IMG/VR virus record: IMGVR_UViG_3300027759_000197
Coordinates: 1-38,444 of that record
Direction: 5' to 3' (one strand)
Source of the DNA: a virus
DNA: 38,444 nucleotides
The position numbers and the translations under genes are program-made. Below are positions 37,213 through 38,444 of the stretch, piece by piece. The notes beneath the pieces are model-generated. The model did not search any database, was not told the origin of the DNA, and saw nothing but the letters and a program-made list of their open reading frames with translations. Within the stretch, counting starts at the first letter, position 1, and every line of letters begins with the position of its first letter.

Positions 37213-37676
37213 TATTTGCCCCAAGTCATGAGGAATTGTGTGAACCAAGATTTGAACCACGCTTCAAATTCAGTCCAAAAGGTCTCCCAACTGAAAAGAT
37301 CAACGCTGGCCGCTTGAACAACTCCTGCCTTGATCGAAGCCGTTGTTGACTCAATGCTTACGGCCGTGGCTGTGTCGCTGATCGTTAAAGAAGGCGGCGC
37401 AATATTTGGTTCCTCAGTATTTGCAGGATAATAATGCTCCACACTATTTGGATTGTAAGGATGCGTGTTGGCTGGCACTTCTTTACTTGGTTCATACGCT
37501 CTTAATACAGGTTGCCTGGATTGCGCCTCGCTTAACTCCGCTGGAGTCATTTCTCGAACTACCGTTGTTGATCCCGTTACTTCCATCACGCAAACCGTGG
37601 GACACACAAAGTCCTCTGCTTGCGCTGCTGGAGTTACAAATAACAACCCCAAGGTGACTATTCCGATCTTTTTCAT
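37212..37676 (-). CDS. Secreted protein with Trp-rich C-terminal helix (154 aa)
   Basis: N-terminal signal peptide MKKIGIVTLGLLFVTPAAQA (cleavage after residue 20). The mature region is Pro/Thr/Ser-rich (VPANTHPYNPNSVEHYYPAN) and probably extended. The last 30 residues form an amphipathic helix rich in Trp/Phe (FSWETFWTEFEAWFKSWF). Such a helix could bind the membrane or cell wall. Possible role: host-surface modification, superinfection exclusion or release. Not a recognised family. Confidence 0.7.
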   Translation of the reverse strand: MKKIGIVTLGLLFVTPAAQAEDFVCPTVCVMEVTGSTTVVREMTPAELSEAQSRQPVLRAYEPSKEVPANTHPYNPNSVEHYYPANTEEPNIAPPSLTISDTATAVSIESTTASIKAGVVQAASVDLFSWETFWTEFEAWFKSWFTQFLMTWGK

Positions 37677-37861
37677 TTGCCTTCTCCTATCACTCGGTCG
37701 ATCATTTCATTACAAGATCCGTAGCCGAACGCGTTGCCGTGTTCAGATCCGACATAGCAAAGATCGCGGGTTGCGTATCCGATCAGCAGCCCTAGAACGA
37801 TCGCTGGTATTAGCACAAACGCCACAAACCTGCGGCGGCGATAAACTGGTGCGTTATTCAT
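37673..37861 (-). CDS. Single-TM membrane protein (62 aa)
   Basis: N-terminus MNNAPVYRRRRFVAFVLIPA then IVLGLLIGYATRDLCYVG: a basic start, one membrane helix (about 12-29) and a C-terminal exterior part with two cysteines (LCYVG and GSCNEM) that could pair. Overlaps the next gene by ATGA. Likely acts with the secreted protein next to it, but function is unknown. Confidence 0.68.
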   Translation of the reverse strand: MNNAPVYRRRRFVAFVLIPAIVLGLLIGYATRDLCYVGSEHGNAFGYGSCNEMIDRVIGEGK

Positions 37862-38061
37862 AATTCATCCTTTGCCCTCGCAACGACCACCGATTTGACG
37901 GCCGCTTGTAACCCATAGATTGCCATGGCATCGGCCACTTGTAGCCACACCGCCTCGCGCATTAGTGCATTTTTGTGAGATTTACTGAATGGGCGCTCGG
38001 GGCGCTCCACCCCGATCTCGCCGTCATAGTTGATCTCAATCTCGACTTTGAACTTATGCAT
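37858..38061 (-). CDS. Hypothetical protein (67 aa)
   Basis: Product MHKFKVEIEINYDGEIGVER, followed by a helical part (VWLQVADAMAIYGLQAAVKS). Small soluble alpha/beta protein; coupled on both sides by overlapping start/stop codons (ATGA downstream, a one-base overlap upstream). Function unknown. Confidence 0.66.
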   Translation of the reverse strand: MHKFKVEIEINYDGEIGVERPERPFSKSHKNALMREAVWLQVADAMAIYGLQAAVKSVVVARAKDEL

Positions 38062-38339
38062 CAGGACCTCCAGGTTTGTGTTTCATAGTTTGTGAGAATT
38101 AAGTGGCAGTTGAATGCCCGATCCCAAACGGTCTGCGTTTCGCAGTTTTGCGTGGTCAGATAAGCGCGGCAAAGAAGGACCGCCATAAAGTTATCCACCC
38201 AGTAGGCGTAGCGCCAATGAAGCATCGGGGCAGGATCAAAGCGATTAATCTGCTCGATCCAATGGCCGCCCCAGGGCATCGAGGTGTGGACCATCTGCTC
38301 GAAGTCCTCCTCGATCATGTGCAGTTTGATCTCGCTCAT
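38061..38339 (-). CDS. Hypothetical protein (92 aa)
   Basis: Begins MSEIKLHMIEEDFEQMVHTS and is rich in aromatic and His residues (MPWGGHWIEQINRF; APMLHWRYAYWVDNFM). No membrane helix is certain. Start coupled (ATGA) to the junction-crossing zinc-ribbon gene. Function unknown. Confidence 0.68.
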   Translation of the reverse strand: MSEIKLHMIEEDFEQMVHTSMPWGGHWIEQINRFDPAPMLHWRYAYWVDNFMAVLLCRAYLTTQNCETQTVWDRAFNCHLILTNYETQTWRS

Positions 38340-38444
38340 TTATTCACCATGCTTGCGTGTAGATCAGCGCAGGGAATGCAAACCCAGGTTAGGAATTGCT
38401 CGCCGTTGTCGTATTGATACCAGCGGCCCACCAGGGATTTGGTT
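38336..38444 (-). CDS. Zinc-ribbon mini-protein, 3' part (gene crosses the contig ends)
   Basis: Continuation of the frame at 1-38. From the end of the window the minus strand reads KSLVGRWYQYDNGEQFLTWV then CIPCADLHASMVNK and TGA, whose bases overlap the next ATG at 38339. CIPC supplies the second knuckle of the zinc ribbon begun by CPMC at the other end. The final 9 bases of the window (38436-38444) are the same as bases 1-9. Confidence 0.8.
   Translation of the reverse strand, partial: TKSLVGRWYQYDNGEQFLTWVCIPCADLHASMVNK

Overview
The window looks like the complete genome of a tailed double-stranded DNA phage with a siphovirus layout, recovered as a circular or circularly permuted contig. 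The last 9 bases repeat the first 9. When the ends are joined, an intact 45-codon zinc-ribbon gene reads across the junction and ends in an ATGA overlap with the next gene, giving a unique length of about 38,435 bp. A WhiB-type Fe-S regulator points to an actinobacterial host. The moderate GC content and many tiny genes would fit freshwater planktonic Actinobacteria, but that is inference. I see no integrase, repressor, DNA polymerase, primase, helicase or tRNA, so the phage is probably virulent and relies on host replication enzymes.

Nearly everything is read from the minus strand, so functional order runs from high to low coordinates. From 38.4 to 35.0 kb lie small accessory and secreted proteins, a lytic-transglycosylase-like protein, an HNH nuclease, SSB, a small HTH protein and a ParB/DNA-methylase fusion. 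From 33.8 to 22.7 kb is the head module: small and large terminase, three beta-rich or fibre-like proteins, portal, MuF-like protein, a small head protein, a protease-scaffold fusion and a major capsid protein with an inserted domain. From 22.7 to 9.6 kb are connectors, tail terminator, tail tube, a tail-assembly chaperone pair made by -1 frameshifting, tape measure, distal tail and hub proteins and a large cluster of tail-tip and fibre proteins. From 9.6 to 8.2 kb is the lysis module (TM/coiled-coil protein, lipoprotein, membrane protein, CHAP endolysin, holin candidate), closed by a terminator hairpin.

From 8.1 to 0 kb are the DNA-metabolism and regulatory genes: a metallophosphoesterase, a putative annealing protein, wHTH protein, Cas4/RecB-like nuclease, WhiB protein, replication-type wHTH protein, RusA resolvase, and a run of very small proteins, many of them zinc ribbons. 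A two-gene plus-strand island (6342-6637) is the only coding sequence on that strand.

Regulation is visible at several points. Three minus-strand transcripts share a 5' leader with a GNRA-capped hairpin just before the Shine-Dalgarno sequence (near 640, 2040 and 6225). Two of these also share an upstream promoter-like block with conserved spacing, and one carries a LexA/SOS-box-like palindrome. Strong hairpins follow the capsid and tail-tube genes. Genes are densely packed with ATGA, TAATG and GTGA junctions. Several genes too short for routine callers were found by following these junctions and their ribosome-binding sites.
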